DNA from: Archangium primigenium
GTDB lineage: Bacteria > Myxococcota > Myxococcia > Myxococcales > Myxococcaceae
NCBI RefSeq assembly: GCF_016904885.1
Contig: NZ_JADWYI010000001.1
Location: 2,480,001 to 2,544,000, forward strand
Direction: 5' to 3'
Length of the DNA stretch: 64,000 bases
The notes beneath the pieces are model-generated. The model saw only the letters and a list, made by a program, of their open reading frames with translations. It had not been told where the DNA came from and ran no database searches. A program made the position numbers and the translations under genes. Shown here piece by piece: positions 63,752 to 64,000 of the stretch (positions within the stretch are counted from its first letter, which is position 1; every line of letters starts with the position of its first letter).

Positions 63752-64000
63752 ATGAACGCCGCGGACATCGACGCCATCCTCCGCAGCACCCTGGAGGACC
63801 GCACGCTCACCCGGAGCGAGCGGCAGGCGCTCCAGGCGGTGCTGGAGGAGCGCAAGGCGAGCGAGGCGCTCCTGGCGCTCTTCCGCTCGCGGGCGTTCGA
63901 GCTGGCGCGCGACTCCGTCACCGACTTCCGGGCCCGCGAGGTCATCACCTGGCTGGAGGACATGGTGAAGACGCTCCTGCCCGCGCGCGAGTCGGGTCAG
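63752..64000 (+). CDS. N-terminus of an unknown protein (cut by window edge)
   Basis: 83 codons are visible from ATG 63752. The segment is helical and charged (DAILRSTLEDRTLTRSERQALQ). It resembles the N-terminal helices that in my memory precede phospholipase-D-like domains in myxobacteria, but no catalytic motif is inside the window. It is 22 bases downstream of the VWA gene and may be in the same operon. Confidence 0.5.
   Translation, partial: MNAADIDAILRSTLEDRTLTRSERQALQAVLEERKASEALLALFRSRAFELARDSVTDFRAREVITWLEDMVKTLLPARESGQ

Overview
The window reads as chromosomal DNA of a myxobacterium, most likely Cystobacterineae (Myxococcus, Archangium, Cystobacter or Melittangium type). GC and third-position GC are very high, so almost every gene casts long antisense shadow ORFs. 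Typical myxobacterial families are present: DUF2381 next to a Ser/Thr kinase, a SitA-type lipoprotein toxin with a small immunity-like gene, DUF6683, DUF4159, a V4R sigma-54 activator, and an RpoH/SigB-like sigma factor. I saw no tRNA, rRNA, insertion sequence, prophage or CRISPR array. The assignment rests on family content and codon style, not on a database search.

Layout. 0-13 kb: 3' part of a histone-deacetylase-family gene, a chemoreceptor, tatB-tatC (TatC with a large insertion), a TrkA-type channel-like protein, a lipoprotein toxin/immunity pair (5.75-7.70 kb), a polyprenyl-phosphate sugar-phosphate transferase, a purine nucleoside phosphorylase and a PAS-GAF hybrid histidine kinase. 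13-28 kb: mostly single genes for metabolism and envelope. They are a CpdB/UshA-like lipoprotein, a pectinacetylesterase-like lipoprotein, a SET-domain protein, proline catabolism aldehyde dehydrogenase, a response regulator, a trypsin-like lipoprotein, a thiolase, a rhomboid-like membrane protein, a sigma-54 activator divergent from a YceI gene, a cytochrome c lipoprotein, and an FAD oxidoreductase with an ICMT-like methyltransferase.

28-40 kb is the most unusual part. It has a 1557-residue protein made mostly of two repeat families, a secreted HExxH peptidase, and a tight two-gene operon. That operon encodes a P-loop kinase fused to a PurZ-like adenylosuccinate synthetase, followed by a DUF7002-type protein. 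Divergent from it is a GNAT acyl-synthase-like gene followed by a haem-oxygenase-fold gene, which converge on a LuxR-type regulator. This resembles a self-contained signal synthesis and sensing module.

40-64 kb: a VWA protein with a degenerate metal site, a DUF2381/Ser-Thr kinase pair, ilvA with a GtrII-like membrane protein, glutamate dehydrogenase, an XRE regulator, a DEAD-box helicase with three RNA-binding-like repeats divergent from the sigma factor, a nucleotidyltransferase-like protein, an MBL hydrolase, a DUF6683 protein, a ketosynthase with an insertion, small membrane proteins, and the start of a DUF4159/VWA-GATase cluster that runs off the right edge.

System-level candidates worth testing are: (1) the kinase-PurZ-like fusion plus DUF7002 pair (possible nucleotide-modifying or defence module), (2) the GNAT/haem-oxygenase-like/LuxR module, (3) the SitA-like toxin/immunity pair, and (4) the giant repeat protein with a candidate sigma-54 promoter.
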